Shown one piece after another: positions 36,907-49,530 of a DNA stretch of 64,000 nt. The position numbers and the translations under genes were made by a program. The stretch is from Corbicula japonica. Its lineage: Eukaryota; Mollusca; Bivalvia; Venerida; Cyrenidae. The DNA lies in assembly GCA_038501625.1 (NCBI GenBank), contig JAZAYU010000934.1, positions 56,160-120,159 on the forward strand, given 5' to 3'. Under the pieces are notes generated by a model. The model saw only the letters and a program-made list of their open reading frames with translations. It was not told the DNA's origin and searched no databases. Every line of letters starts with the position of its first letter. Position 1 is the first letter of the stretch.

Positions 36907-39900
36907 TCACATTGCAAGTTTAAAAACTTTGATTGTATTGGTGTCATAAAATGTGACGATTAAGCGTGTTTGCTTTTCGTCAAAACAGACAGTCCATGGT
37001 TTAACTAAACCATTTTTCTTTGTTAGCAGTTCTTGCTGTACTTGACCGTCCTTCGACACAAGAACCAAGTTGTTTGAATTGTAACCAACAATACACAGTT
37101 GATCATCTCCTATCATACAAAATCCAATCGGCAGGTCCAATGCATCAGTTTTAACTTCATGCATTGAGTGATCATTGAAGTCGATAACAATAAGTCTTGA
37201 TTTGTCACGTGATACTGAGATGTATTCAGCTACAATAAGTTCATTCCGTGAGCTTAAATAATGCAAAAACAATGGGTAATGAAGGCCGTCTACAATAGAT
37301 CGCTTCAATTCTCCTGTTAAGCTGTACACTTCTATTTTTCCAGGCCTTTCGTCTTCAGTTTGGCATCCACCGCAGCAAACATAGAAGAAACTATCATGGC
37401 AAACAATACCTCTACAACGGTCTCCGACAGCAAATGACTTTCCTAACTTTAGAACTTTCTGAGTAACGAACTGAATCTTCTTTTGATTCATAAGCGTCAC
37501 AGCCAATTGCTGACTGTCGACGTGGCAAATTCCATACGGATTATCTGGCAAGTCAATATGCTCTGTGACAGTGAATGTTCTTGACAACTTCTTCAGACGT
37601 TTGTTAGCATAATCCGCCATTACATTTTCGCCATTATCAAGATGACATACGCCAGAAATGCAGCATGATTCTTTGTCTGAAGTCCATGAGACATCGAATG
37701 TACCGAAATGAACTGCAGACTTTGGTCTCATACAGTAGGAAATATGTCCGAATGACGTACTTTCGCTCATTAACCATTCCGTTTCCTTACTAGTGTAAAA
37801 CTGTATTGCCCTTTCGTCTCCAGTGATACCCAATTCTTTGAGAACATTCGCATTTTCTTTAACATAATCTAAACCATCTTTAAACTGAACGAATAGTTCT
37901 GCTTCACTTACTTTTCTCGCATCTTTAAGATTTTTCTGAATTTTTTCTGCTTTCGATTCAATATCATCAACTTCCTTAGTACTTTCTACAATGTCTTTAA
38001 ATCGTTGGTCGAAAAGACTGTCGACTTCTTCCAGAAGCCTTTTCTGCATTTTATCCAAATGCTCGTTAATCTTCTTTCTCAGCACAGTGATTTCTTTTAG
38101 TATCCTTTCTTTATCTTTTTGCAGCTGTTTAATGTTGTTCTGTTTGTGCAACTTCAGTGAGGCGATCTGTTTCTGCAGGTCTGCCAACTCATCTTCGAGA
38201 TCTTTAAGTTTCTTACTGGTTCCTATTCCCTTTGCTACATTCGGAATATACTGTATCCCTTGACAGGTGCTGTAATCCAAACAGTTATAAGATACGATGA
38301 AAAATCACAAAATATTAAAGTAAACAAAATATAATCCCAAATGTAAACCTCTATCTTTATATCATTACGGCTTAGCTGCATCTGAGTCTGAAATATTTTC
38401 ATATTAATCACTGTGACATTCGATATCTGTCAAAGACCCCTGTCAATCTTTATTTATATAATGTGGACTCGGAAGATGTCGAAAACCAAGTTAGTGTATT
38501 AATTATTTAGCGATTTCTGGTAAGTTCTTAACCAGATTTTGAAATGTTTTTTACTCATAATTATTATGAAGTCGACATTTTGCGCTAAAAACACCAAGTT
38601 TTAAGAGCCTTAAATTGTTTGTTTGACTTTCATAAGAAGTAGATTTTGCAGCGATAATTTACTCAAGTTAGGGAAGGAAGTGACCAAATAGAAACACTAA
38701 AATATAATTTAAAAACCTGAGACATAACAAGATGGTGTTTAGTTGAACACTTGTGTCGCCCTCTGGTACAATATCGGAAAAAATGCAAGTGCAAAAGGGG
38801 TAACCTTCATCTTGACCGGAATAACATCTCATCATCACTAGTGTGTTGTGTTGAGCAATATAATTGGACGTTTCATTATGAAATATTAAGAAATGGCAAA
38901 GTTTTAGCCAATATTAAGATTTCGTGTAAAAATCCAAGTAAAATAGGGGCATACCACCAACAAATGTGACCTTGACCAAAAGAATTTGGCATCATTATTA
39001 GCAAATTGTCATATGCAATATAATTGGAAAGTTTCATGAAGAAGTATTGAGAAATGGGCAAGTTATAGCCAATGTTAAATTTTCATGACAAAATCCAAGT
39101 ACAAAAAGGGGCATTGCTGCAACAAATGTGACCTTGACCTAAAGACTTTGGCATCTTCATGAGTGTGTTGTCATAATCAATATAATTTGGAAGTTTTATG
39201 AAGAAATATTGAGAAATGACAAAGTTATAGTCAATATTAAGATTTCATGTAAAAATCCAAGTAAAAAAAGGGGCATAACACCAACCAATGTGAACTTCAC
39301 CTAAAGAATTTAGAATCACTATAAGAATTTTGTCAAAAGCAATATAATTGGAAAGTTTCATAAAGAAGTATTGAGAAATGGCAAAGTTATAGCCAATGTT
39401 AAGTTTTCATGTCAAAATCCAAGTACAAAAAGGGGCATAATTGCAACAAATGTGACCTTGACCTAAAGAATTCGGCATCATTATGAGCAAGTTGTCATAA
39501 GCAATATAATTTGAAAGTTTCATGAAGAAATATTGAGAAATGGTAAAGTTATAGTAAACTTAGTTTTCATTTCAAACTCCAATTTAGTACAATAAGGAGC
39601 GTAACTCTATCAAATGTGACATTGACCTAAACAATTTGGCATTATCATGAGCGTGTTGTCATAAGCATTATAATTTGAAAGTTCGTGAAGAAATATTAAG
39701 AAATGGCAAAGTTATAGCCAACGTTAAGATTTCGTGACGGGACGGACAAAGCCATCCCTATGTATCGTTATTTCTGCGAAAGGGCGACACAAACCATTTG
39801 TCTACGTTTGTAAAATGTTAAGCAGATGTAAACATATTTGGAACCCTGGCCTAAATCGTTGGTTACAAGCAGTAACATAATAATCCAGTTTAAGAACATA

Positions 39901-41305
39901 ATAATATTTTGTTTATGCGAATATGATGAAATGATTTATTGCACATATTGACCTTAAGAGATCCTTTGTATTTACGGACAATCAATTTACCGGACAAAAT
40001 TTATATCAGTCGAATAAACACCCTAATTTTGATCGGATTCGGAAACAAATACGTTAGAATCATGTAGACACCTTTTGCTTCCATACAAAAAACAACAATG
40101 TCGCAGTCGGTTGATTTTCATGTATAATAATGATATTTTTACAACATGTGCTTTTGTTTACTATGAGAATTTGTCACGCGGAGTTTTATCATAATTGCGC
40201 ATGCGCCAATCAGAGGCGTCAAAACGGTGTTTGAAGATCTCTTATCAAACTCCAAAACCAGTAAGAAAGAATGTTTTTGTGAAAGTATATAAGAAATAAT
40301 AAACAACAGACAGAACGACTATCATTAATTGATGACGTTTTCAATTTACTGTTTATTTTATTATGTATTATTTTCACCCATTTAGGACCTCACTATAGCT
40401 TGCGCATTTATATCTGTTTATAGAAACAGTAAGGGATTTTCCAGATGTAAATAGTGATCGGAATCGGAAAAGGCCGCTTAGTGAATGTTTATGAAAGAAA
40501 ATTAAAATGAAAACTTAAAATATATGTATTGAAACTATTTGTCCGGGAAATTGAGCTTCCGTTACCATTTTGTCTGCTAAAATACTGCCTTCTTTTGAGC
40601 CTCTTTTCATAAAAAAAAGTACTTTCTGTTTTAAATAAAAGAAGAGCCGACGAGTTTTTCTTGTCTATGATGCAAAATACAAGAGTTAGGAAGAAAAATC
40701 ATTAATTTTTGTCCGGTAATATGAATGATCCCAGTACGGTTCAAGCAAACTTACTGGTATTGCAGAATCGGAAGTAGAATGTAGAAATGTCTTTCTCTAC
40801 ACTTTGTTATTATATGTTTTAGAACTTATCGTTTTTCTAAAAGAAATATTATTTACTCGTTAAACTGTCACCACAAAATTCGTTAAAATCATTGAATACG
40901 AAAATGAAGGTATATCTCTTATCTTTAAAATCGAAAGTAGAAAATAAAAAAAAAATCATACCTATGGTCTACTGCTACACAAGTGGAACATCCTATGGTA
41001 TCATGAGAAGGGCAGTATACATCCACCAACTTCCCACCATGTTTGTCACATCTCGTAGTCGGCAGGTCGAGTCTGTTCTGACCAGTCTGTGTTCTCGGCT
41101 TGTCCTCGATCTGGTGACCTCTCATTACGGCAAACCTTTTATGATCTGATTCACATTTTCCACAGATGTTTTCATCACAGTCTACGCAATATTTGATAGC
41201 TTCCACATTCCTGTTGTCTTTTGCACATGGCGAGCAGGGGTGTTCGTTGAAAACATCCGATCCAAGCTTTAAAGTGTCGCTCAACTTTCGTCCGTCCACA
41301 GCCAT
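36907..41305 (-). CDS. RING-less TRIM-like B-box/NHL protein (gene D), intact
   Basis: Exon 1 is 41305-40962 (344 nt, CATAG|GTATGA) and exon 2 is 38269-36907 (1363 nt, GATTACAG acceptor). The intron is 2692 bp, three times that of gene B because it contains a Pearl-like element. The predicted protein is 568 aa with the same layout as gene B: two B-boxes in residues 24-114, a coiled coil at about 140-240 (LQKQIASL, LDKMQKRLLEEV), and a C-terminal propeller (MADYANKRLKKLS, SNNLVLVSKDGQVQQELL, TNTIKVFKL). No RING. All zinc ligands seen in B are present (C24, C27, C40, C43, C48, C51; C86, H89, C98, C106, C109). By eye, D is closer to A and C than to B in the propeller. A cytoplasmic B-box/NHL regulator is the best general call; its target is unknown. 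Confidence 0.92.
38751..39792. mobile_element. Pearl-like element with ~161-bp tandem core, in the gene D intron
   Basis: Ends are TTGTGTCGCCCTCT (38751) and AGGGCGACACAA (ending 39792), an inverted repeat of about 12 bp. The core is about five tandem units: 'aatccaag' or its variant recurs at 38931, 39092, 39254, 39416 and about 39576, spaced 160-162 bp. Each unit holds 'atgtgaccttgacc(t)aaag' and 'aaaggggcat'. Tandem units near 160 bp between unique ends resemble the bivalve Pearl family. The equivalent spot in the gene C intron (near 31560) lacks the insert: flanks 'tttgtctatgtttgtaaatg' and 'tttgtctacgtttgtaaaat' align across it. Confidence 0.75.
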
Positions 41306-42840
41306 TTTCTTGTGTACTTCGTACTTCCTGGTTAGATAATGACGAACGGGAATTAACTAATTATAATATTACGAATCTGTTTACAGTGAGTTATTTTCCA
41401 TTAATGCGAACAGGCGTTATGCGATTAAAAAGATTGTGACGTTATCTTCCAATAAATGGCGTCTCTTAACAAGAACTGTCAGAGAAAAAGCACTCTCGAC
41501 TATTCGATTCATTTGAAATAAATGCAATTTAAAGATTACCAGAACAACAACTACGACCAAACATTCATTGATGCAAACAGGAACAACACTAACAAGTGAA
41601 CAGTGAATGGAAAGGGAGGACAGGGAGGAAATTGTTTTCAGAAATAAATCCTTAATGAACATTAAATTTGAATTGAAAAGGGGAATAACAATGAAATATT
41701 TTTGGAAAAGTTTGAAAACTTATTAGTAATTTATGATAGTGATTTATGACATTCATTTCAGTTATAATAAAAAATAACACAAATTCTCAATGAAAAAGTG
41801 GCAAACCTTTAAATATCGTGTAGGTTTTAGACTATGATGATGGATATGTATTTCAAGTTTGCAGTTGATTTCTGAACAATTTTAAAGTTATTGACCAAAT
41901 GCAAAAAAAAAAACACAAAAAAACGTTAACACAAAATCAAAGTAAAAACGGGGCAAAAATTTAAAATAATTGTAGCAGAGTTATAGGGCATGGTGGTTAT
42001 TGTGAAGATCATGATTGTGACTATATATTCCAAAATTCAAGTTGATATCTCATGTAGTTTCAAAGTTATGGACCTAGTGTATACTGTGGTTAATGCAAAA
42101 TCTTAGAGGAAAAAAAATCTGGTGTCTTGTTGATGAAAATACTAATGGCAAATGCATATTCCATATTTCAAGTTAATGTCTCAAGTAGTTTCTACCATAT
42201 GTTTGGGGCAAAGTTCATGTTTAGGCGAACACAAAATTTACGTGAAAAGGGGTCTCTACGGTTTCACAAAGCTAGCGTTATCCACAAAACTAAATCTACC
42301 AAACGGCATTGACAGACCTCTCCTTGTGTACGACGGAGCGTCTGCTATCGGTCAGAATAAATCTACTGACCGGACGCCGACAGCTTCCACCCGAGGCAAC
42401 GCTGAACCTAGGATTTTGACAAACTTGATTCTACCAATCAAAAGCTTATAGCTAACTCATTGTGCTCCACATGTGCTCTTGATAATACCTTAATCAACAT
42501 AAATTATCCCGGTTGTTCCTGTGGCACCAAATTGCCTCGGCTTTGTACTCGAGAACGAATAATTCGCACCATCAAACGCACACTGTGTGACATCAATTAA
42601 ACGTTAATCTTACAGCGCCAGAAATTCAACTGTGAGACTTTGAAGCAATGACATACTGTGGACTGCGGGTAGGACATGTTACAGATGTGAAGTTGTGCTG
42701 ATACCGGGACATAATAAAGTTCAGTCTGTTTAGGTACACTGTAAATCATTCGTTCTGCATGTGTAGATGATAGCCGATTATTGCATACAGTTGGACCCGC
42801 TCGTGTAGAGAACTCAGATCAACTACACAGACTCAAATCC
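41306..42840. other. Gene-free 5' flank of gene D
   Basis: Matches 5' flanks at 5636-7400 and 200-1700. Contains the 'ggttagataatgacgaa' and 'caaagttatggacctagtg' landmarks. No gene. Confidence 0.6.
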
Positions 42841-43217
42841 TACGAAAAAATCCGAGCGGAAATTCCTGACGACATGCACAAACAAGGCTTGGTGACAAAC
42901 ATTCCTTTGAAGTTTCAATGTAATCCCTAAACGGTTTCGAAGATGATGCATGGACAAAATTTTAATTTAGAAGTTAGGATTAGGGTTAGGTAGAAATGAC
43001 AAGACCCCTAATTAGGCCAAAAATAATCCAAGCAGAAGCTCCTGGCGATATTCACAACTAGGCTTGGTGACAAACACTCCTGTCAAGTTTCAATGAAATC
43101 CTCATGTGGTTTTGGAGAAGAAACGAGGAGAATATTTTGCCAGACTGAACTGACATTTCGGGCGGGCGAACGGAAGGATGGTGCGTTTACTATATGCCTC
43201 CCTTTGGGGGCATAAAA
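42841..43217. repeat. Two-unit repeat ending in '...cctccctttgggggcata'
   Basis: Two copies of a ~173-bp unit, at 42845-43010 and 43018-43190, share 'aggcttggtgacaaaca(t/c)tcct' and 'aagtttcaatg(t/a)aatcc'. They are followed by 'actatatgcctccctttggg'. This closing sequence is common at ends of short bivalve repeats. Class unknown. Confidence 0.55.
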
Positions 43218-45930
43218 AGTTTTCACTTCACAGTCGGCCATATGTCCTTTGTACTCTTTTTCTGTGTATTTTAATTATTCTGTTTAATAGATGAACAATT
43301 TCAACCGGAATATCGGTATGTATTGCTACTGACCATTCCAAGGTAACCCCAAACTAAGGTACTTTTATGTTGCCTAAAGTCTTCTTTTTCTTCGTGGCTT
43401 TGGGGACAGGTTCTGTTTTCCGAGTTTGCCGTAAATTACTCTTTTTCTCATAAAAAAGCCAGACAAACGAAATCTTTAAATTCATTTACTTATAATAAAA
43501 TTAAGATCAAACAAGGCTTTATTGATATTTTTTCTTAAAGAACTCCTACGATATTAACTAAATGTAATAGTAAAGTTGATCTACATTATGCACATGTATT
43601 TAATGAGCTAACATTATAACACATTGTCATTAAAATATGTGATCAATAAAATATGATCACTTTATCATGTTTATACAAATGAAGTCTTATGACAAGGGGA
43701 AAAGTAATATAAATGTCATGGATTGCATATGTTGATTCAAAAATATCATTCTAACTAAAATGTGTTTAAATTATTTATATAGTTTTATTCATTTAAATTA
43801 ACAATAAATGCAGAGTTTATAAATGAAAAATTATTGAATTATTTGGTAACAAAAAACCATACTCTGTCACTTGAAGAAAAAAAAATAAACTAAAAATATC
43901 CTGATTAATAAAAACAAATGTTTGATTTTTACTTCAATGCTTTGTAAAATAATCAGTTCTTCTTCAAGTGCACTGTGTTTTCAGTGATTTTTCATTAACA
44001 TCTTGTCTTACTGTCTAAATATTTGGGATCAAAATTGAGATTAGGTCATATAAATTCTATAGTAAAACTATCTATGATCCAGTCTCTATTTTGACACCAA
44101 AAATATTTCGGCATTAAGAAAAGCATTTAATGAAATGTCACCCAAAACAAAGTGTACTCTTAATTTTGGAAAAAGAGTCAATTTATGATACGTTGGTATA
44201 ATAGATATGTTCAGTTATACACACATTTTTACAATATCTTATCACAGGAAATTTCTATTAAGACCATACAATTATGGCAGGCATTCTAGATATGGATTTC
44301 AAACTGCATTGAAGTATACATGCTGACTAAAACGTCAAAAAACTATTACTGACAATTATATTACATAATTTAAAATACTTTAAAAATGATGCAGCTTAAA
44401 AAGAACAAAAGTAAAGACTGAACTGTTACAGATGTTTCTTTAATTTTGAATAAAAAAGGGAAACTGTGTTTTTATTTCGTAAATGAAACTCGAGACAGAT
44501 AATTTTATTGTTTAATAAATGTTCCTTCATGTACATTGTCAAATTCATATGTGATTAATACTTTTATCGGATATCAATTTAGCTTTCTTGTGTTATGCAG
44601 TAAAAATCGTTTATAAAGTTTTACAAATTTTCCTATATGTTGTTAAAATATTTAGAAATAATTATCAGCCATAATCATTTAATACATGTATATAGATATG
44701 ACATCCAGACAGACAAACTAACAAAGACGCAGTATCTTAATCTCAATTAAGAGGTTGTAAAATTGTCAAGTCGCTAAATATTTCATAATATGAACTAAGG
44801 CACTGCCTCTCTCGGAATCGACGAATTTAAAGAGATGTGTATCGAATGTTTAACAGTAAAATAAAGAAACAAATCATCATTTGTTGTTTTACTTTTTAAC
44901 CAAAACTGATCAAGGTTGTAAGATGTATTATGAAGAGCTTTCAGTGTATAACGACTTTTGCGTAACGGTTGTTAATCTCTTCTTCTGCAGTGAGTGCTTA
45001 TTTGAGCAGCTGGTGTTACACGGGTTTATTGTTGTTTTACACAGAGTGGTTGTTCTACACAAAGTCTTTTAAGGTTTCTAAGCTTTTATTTGCGGTTTAT
45101 AAAATAAATCCACAATAACAATTTTACAACTAATAATTTTTGATTCACAAAGTAATGTCTTAAGATTTTTAGCTTAATTTCCCTTTTTACTTTTAAAGTT
45201 CACAAAGTCTCTTTAACAGTTCACAAAGTTTTCACAAAGTATTATTAATTTAGTCACAAAGTTTTAGCTAATTCCTTCACAAAGTTTTTGTTGTTGTTTA
45301 CCTAGAAAATTCTGTTTATATACCTTTTTCAAAAATTGACATTTACAACTTAACAATTGAGATTTTGACAGATTAAGAAAAGTAAGACCTAAAGCACATG
45401 TAAACAATATGTGATAAAAGCGTCAGATTGATAACATGTGATAGTTCCTTACAATTCAAAGGAAATAAAATATATTTAATTAGATATCAATCAACAAGTC
45501 TGGCTTCAGGTTCTCAATTTACATTACTTAACTTACTGTCAAAAATCATGAAGAGTAATAAGAATATTTCTTGTTAACAATTTACAAAATAAGTATTTTT
45601 TACAAGAAATTGATACTAATTTCATAAGTGAACATTTTAAGTATCACATATATATTGCTTTTAAAATAAGAAACATTTTGCTACTAAACATGTTATAATT
45701 TGATTTTCAATATTAAATACCAAATTATTTGTTATGAGGCAATATCAAATAATGTAGAAATTTGAATCATAATAGATGAAACACTACATCTTAGTGAGCT
45801 GAATGATTCTGTGAAGTTTGGAAGTATCCTTTGAGATGTTGAATACACCAGTTTTCCTGTAAACTCTTAGTTAAACGGCACTTAGTGACAGTAGAGAAAT
45901 TTATTATCTAAATAGAATGAAACATTCAAA
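43218..45930. other. Gene-free duplicated flank
   Basis: 43440-43770 matches 2150-2620 and 7550-7870. 43860-44560 matches 27560-28080 and 35600-36010. 43870-43940 shows the sequence uninterrupted where the foldback element sits at 7976. 45060-45300 holds a cluster of TTCACAAAGT decamers. No credible gene; the 63-codon frame at 44881 has no support. Confidence 0.55.
45060..45300. repeat. Cluster of TTCACAAAGT decamers
   Basis: (T/A)(T/G)(T)CACAAAGT occurs at about 45147, 45199, 45218, 45230, 45252 and 45277, with ACACAAAGT at 45057. Spacing is irregular. It looks like a degraded minisatellite. Confidence 0.5.
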
Positions 45931-46975
45931 TTAGTCCAGATTTATATAGCACTCTTTTCATATATTCAAAAGTGCTGTACAACAAGCAAGATATAGCAAT
46001 ATAATACAATAAGAATTAATTAAGCATGGGCAAATAAAACATAGAAAAAAAAAGAAATAAAAAAATAAAACTTGGATAAAAAAGTTTGCATGAAAAACAT
46101 AGAAGAAAGTTTAAAAAAAAGTGCGTTGATGTGTAGATAACACATTATAGCATCACTCTTCGTTCAAAATCAACCCAATGTCTTATGATTGTTAATATAT
46201 CCAGTTAATCAACATTATACATAGTATGAGCGGAAAGGGTGTGTTTTAGCTGTCTTTTTAAAGTGTCAAGTGTCTGTGCAGTTCTAACTAACTCTGGCAG
46301 TGCATTCCATAACCTTGGTGCAGCATGGCTAAAGCTACTGTTTCCGAAAGTCACAGTTCTGGTATGTGGTACTAAAAGTGTTAAAGAACTGCTAGAACAA
46401 AGGTCTCTAGCTGGTCGGTACACACACAATAAGTCAATAATGTACTGTGGGAACTGTCCATGGAGAGCCTTGTAAGTGTATAGTAGGACCTTGTAATCGA
46501 TCCGTTGACATATTGGTAGCCAATGAAGTTCCTTGAACACTGGTGTTATAAGGTCATGACGAGGAGTTTTTGTCAAGATTCTGGCAGCTGTATTCTGAAC
46601 CCGTTGTAGTTTATTCATTGTCAGTTTTGGAATACCAAAGAGCAATGAATTACAATAGTTAAGCTTTGATGTTACTAGACAATTAACTAATGTTTTTGTA
46701 GCATCGGTTGTAATGTAATTCCGTATGCATCCGATTATTCTCAGCTGGTGGTAGGCAGATCTACAGACAGTGTTGACATGTTTCTCCATGTCCATTTGTG
46801 GTGTGAAGTGAGCCCCAAGATTTCTGATGCTGTCATTTGAAGCTCAAATAGATGTCTCACCAACTGTGATAGTCATGTTTTCGACTTGCTTGGTATACAT
46901 CGTAAAGTATTTCGGTCCTAATATGGATCCCTGTGGAACACTGAAATTCGTAATAACTGGATCTGATAGCTCTCC
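45931..46975 (-). mobile_element. 5'-truncated LINE fragment (CR1/L2-like C-terminus)
   Basis: Minus-strand remains of a LINE ORF2. RT motif VPQGSILGP is at 46940-46912. It is followed directly by sequence that normally lies after the catalytic YADD, so the catalytic segment is deleted. There is a TGA stop at about 46842, then an open 196-codon tail (46795-46205) with the conserved LINE signatures KLNYCNSLLFGIP, LQRVQNTAARIL, FKELHWLP and PRLWNALP. 45931-46200 is probably the 3' UTR ('tttatatagcactcttttca'). Dead copy. Confidence 0.85.
46205..46795 (-). pseudogene. LINE ORF2 C-terminal fragment
   Basis: Open 196-codon remnant of the region beyond the reverse transcriptase active site. It has SIRNLGAHF just upstream beyond 46795, then KLNYCNSLL, HWLPICQRIDYKVLLYTYKA and NSSFSHAAPRLWNALP, all typical of CR1/L2-like elements. 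It contains no catalytic residues. Confidence 0.85.
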
Positions 46976-48110
46976 TTCTCTTCAATCTACTGTCTAGAAC
47001 AGTTAACCTGGTCTTCCCACAGCATTTCATGTGAAGCTGTTTTCCTGAAATATTAAAATCAACCGCAAATTAATTTATCTTCAAAAAAATTTTTATATCG
47101 TAAGGCTTTTATGAATTCATTTGTCGACAGTTAAAATTGATTTAAAATATTAAGACATACATTTCTTTTGCTTATTGAACATAGGCACATACCAATTAAG
47201 AAGTTGTGTTTATTTAAAGCTTATCCAATAATAAACCATAAATGAAGTACCACTTAGACCCATACAGGGGCTATTGTAAGGGCCTAAAGGATTTTGAATG
47301 ATTTAAAGAACATTTCGGACAGTTTTGTTGTGAACAAAATTGACCAGTAATGACTAGCATTGACCAGAAATGATCACCATTGACCAGTTATGACCACTAT
47401 TGACCACCGGCCCGCTCAATACTCAATTGACCAGTCAATAGGCCAACCCTGCTATTATACATTCATGCAGCTTTAATAAATGAAAATAAAGAAAATTTAT
47501 GCAAACCTTTTATCTGTTTACTATGTTAATGTTCATATTCTGTGCCGTAGCTGTCTACCAATTCTGCATTTATAAGTATCTATAGGCTTCATAACCTTGG
47601 TGATACACATCTCTGAAAAAAAATGTTTGATTTTAAATCTTCGCTGATAACTAGTACTTCAGTTATACAGTACCTTTTGTGGCTTATGAAGATGTACATA
47701 AATTGCTGTTGCAGTTAACAGTGAACAATTCATACTGTTGCCATAATTTATTTATTACATGTAAGGTCTTTTTATTAAAATCACATAAAAGGAAGATCGA
47801 AATGATGGAACATTTCATGCTAGCTTTAATTCCAGAGTGTTATCACATTTTAAACTTTATATAATTTGTAATAAAGACCACATAAAGATGTGCCAGCTGA
47901 TCTGAATCTACATATATGCCATCTGATCTGGATTTACATGGGCTGACCATTTGTGCTAAAAAGGTGTGTCCATGAAGTATGTTAAGTTTTTGACTGTGAA
48001 AACTAAAACAGCATCGTTTTCTTTCTAAAAAACGTGAACAAGATTATGAGATTTATCCACTAAATAAAGGATTAAATAAGTGACCAAAGGGACCCATAAT
48101 GTATTTACAA
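46976..48110. other. Gene-free stretch with a short minisatellite
   Basis: 47335-47430 repeats '(att)gaccag(t/a)aatga(c/t)(c/t)a' about five times. 47885-47945 carries two copies of a '(c)tgatctg(a/g)at(c/t)taca' motif related to the hairpin at 15691. No gene. Confidence 0.45.
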
Positions 48111-48115
48111 CATGG

Positions 48116-49530
48116 CAGGGCTGGAAAAATATTTTTAAAAGTCACTTGTCCGGGACTAGTCATCTTACCAAAAATGACTTGTCCGGAAAATTGGATGACC
48201 TGTCCTGCAATGCGGTTCACTCGTTTCACACTTAACATTCTGATTGTTAGTACACGTGTGAATAATTTATCTATGCTAATGTGCATTGAACTGCATTCAA
48301 TTTGCTCGAGTTTTATTCTTATATAAAATTATGCATTACATTAAACTTTATGATGTTTTGCTAGCTATTTGTGTGCAACTCTGCCGCCAACCACCCACAC
48401 AAACCATATGTCTCTATGTGATAATGAATTTAAGTTTTTAGCTGATGATTATGATGATCAAAATTTGTAAGTTACAAAAATAATTAAAACGTCAGAACGG
48501 TTGAGGTACATAACGTATCCGAAATTATTGCTGTCCGAAAATGCATACACTTTCACCGGTGGTGATTTCCAGTCACATTTAGATTGTGCATGTTGAAAAT
48601 GAATTTTAATCAAGTGAACAACATGTTTTCTTGAGTTTCCCATGTAATGTTAGCAGTTTTAAGACATTAAAGGTACATGTATTCAAATCCAACTCAGACT
48701 TCCCGAAAGTTGAAAAAAAGTGTCAGACATTTGGTCAGACAAGATGTGAAAAACTGTCTGACCGAAACAAATTCTGTCAGACCGAAACATGTTAAAAAGG
48801 TATAATCAAGTATTAGGAGTTCAAATGTTTGTCTGACATTCGGTCTGATAACATTAGAAAACATGTCTGACCGGCTGAAATTTTACCAGACAGGTCCTTC
48901 GGTCTGGCAACTTTCGGGAAGTCTGCCAACTATCTAGTAACAGAAACATTGGTGAAAAAATCGTACAATTTCCATCCAAAAAGTGAGCAATTTTTCATAA
49001 TTTATCAAATGTTCCAGTTTTCTGTGGCTTAAATCACTGTAATCAAGTTGTCTTTTGTGTAAAAAAGTTTCCTTTTCGAATACGAATGCTTCTAGCAAAG
49101 AGTACTTTGTTTAAAACGAGTGATACCAGCAAATTCTTAAATATGTGACAAGCAAAACACTGTATAAACTTACGATGTTTTGCGTAATTTTTGGTTTTAT
49201 TTTAACTATTAGATCATCTGCATAGAATAGTAATAACCACTGTACCAATATTCTAGACAGTTTATTAGAGTATAGAAGCAATTGATGCAACAATTAATTG
49301 CCTCCACGGGGGGTCAGTCGGGACGTTCGATGTGCTGCACATGCTGTTTATAAGGCTAATCAGCTGTTTAATACTAACAAGCTTTTGACACTGCAAATCT
49401 GTGTATTTGTCACTTGTCCGGATATCAATTAATGACTTGTCCGGGACTAGATTTCAGACAATCATTCAGTAGCCCGAGTTGGCATTTTGACTAGTCCAGG
49501 ACGTCGGGCTACTGTATTTTTCCAGCCCTG
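48116..49530. mobile_element. hAT-like non-autonomous transposon, 1415 bp
   Basis: Terminal inverted repeats CAGGGCTGGAAAAATA (left) and its complement TATTTTTCCAGCCCTG (right end), flanked by 5-bp direct repeats CATGG (48111-48115 and 49531-49535). Subterminal 'cacttgtccgg' occurs near both ends. It carries a nested MITE at 48695-48925. No transposase frame. CAGGG ends are typical of hAT elements, but those usually make 8-bp duplications, so the family call is tentative. Confidence 0.75.
48695..48925. mobile_element. 231-bp MITE nested in the hAT-like element
   Basis: Perfect 18-bp inverted ends CAGACTTCCCGAAAGTTG / CAACTTTCGGGAAGTCTG, flanked by a 6-bp direct repeat CCAACT (48689-48694 and 48926-48931). 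Internally it has repeated 'gtctgaccg(a/g)' and complementary 'cggtctg(a/g)' motifs, so it could fold into a longer hairpin. Confidence 0.85.

Noticed and set aside
36907..38280. Single-exon 457-codon TRIM gene starting at 38280
   Set aside because: The first codon is TTG, not ATG. The sequence upstream of 38269 is intron ending TTACAG, and joining to the B-box exon keeps frame in B, C and D.
38751..39792. Evenly spaced direct repeats resembling a CRISPR array
   Set aside because: The units are ~161 bp and similar along their whole length, with no short-repeat/unique-spacer pattern, and they lie in the intron of an animal gene.
46239..46475. 78-codon frame on the plus strand
   Set aside because: Antisense shadow of the LINE C-terminal fragment, with no independent support.
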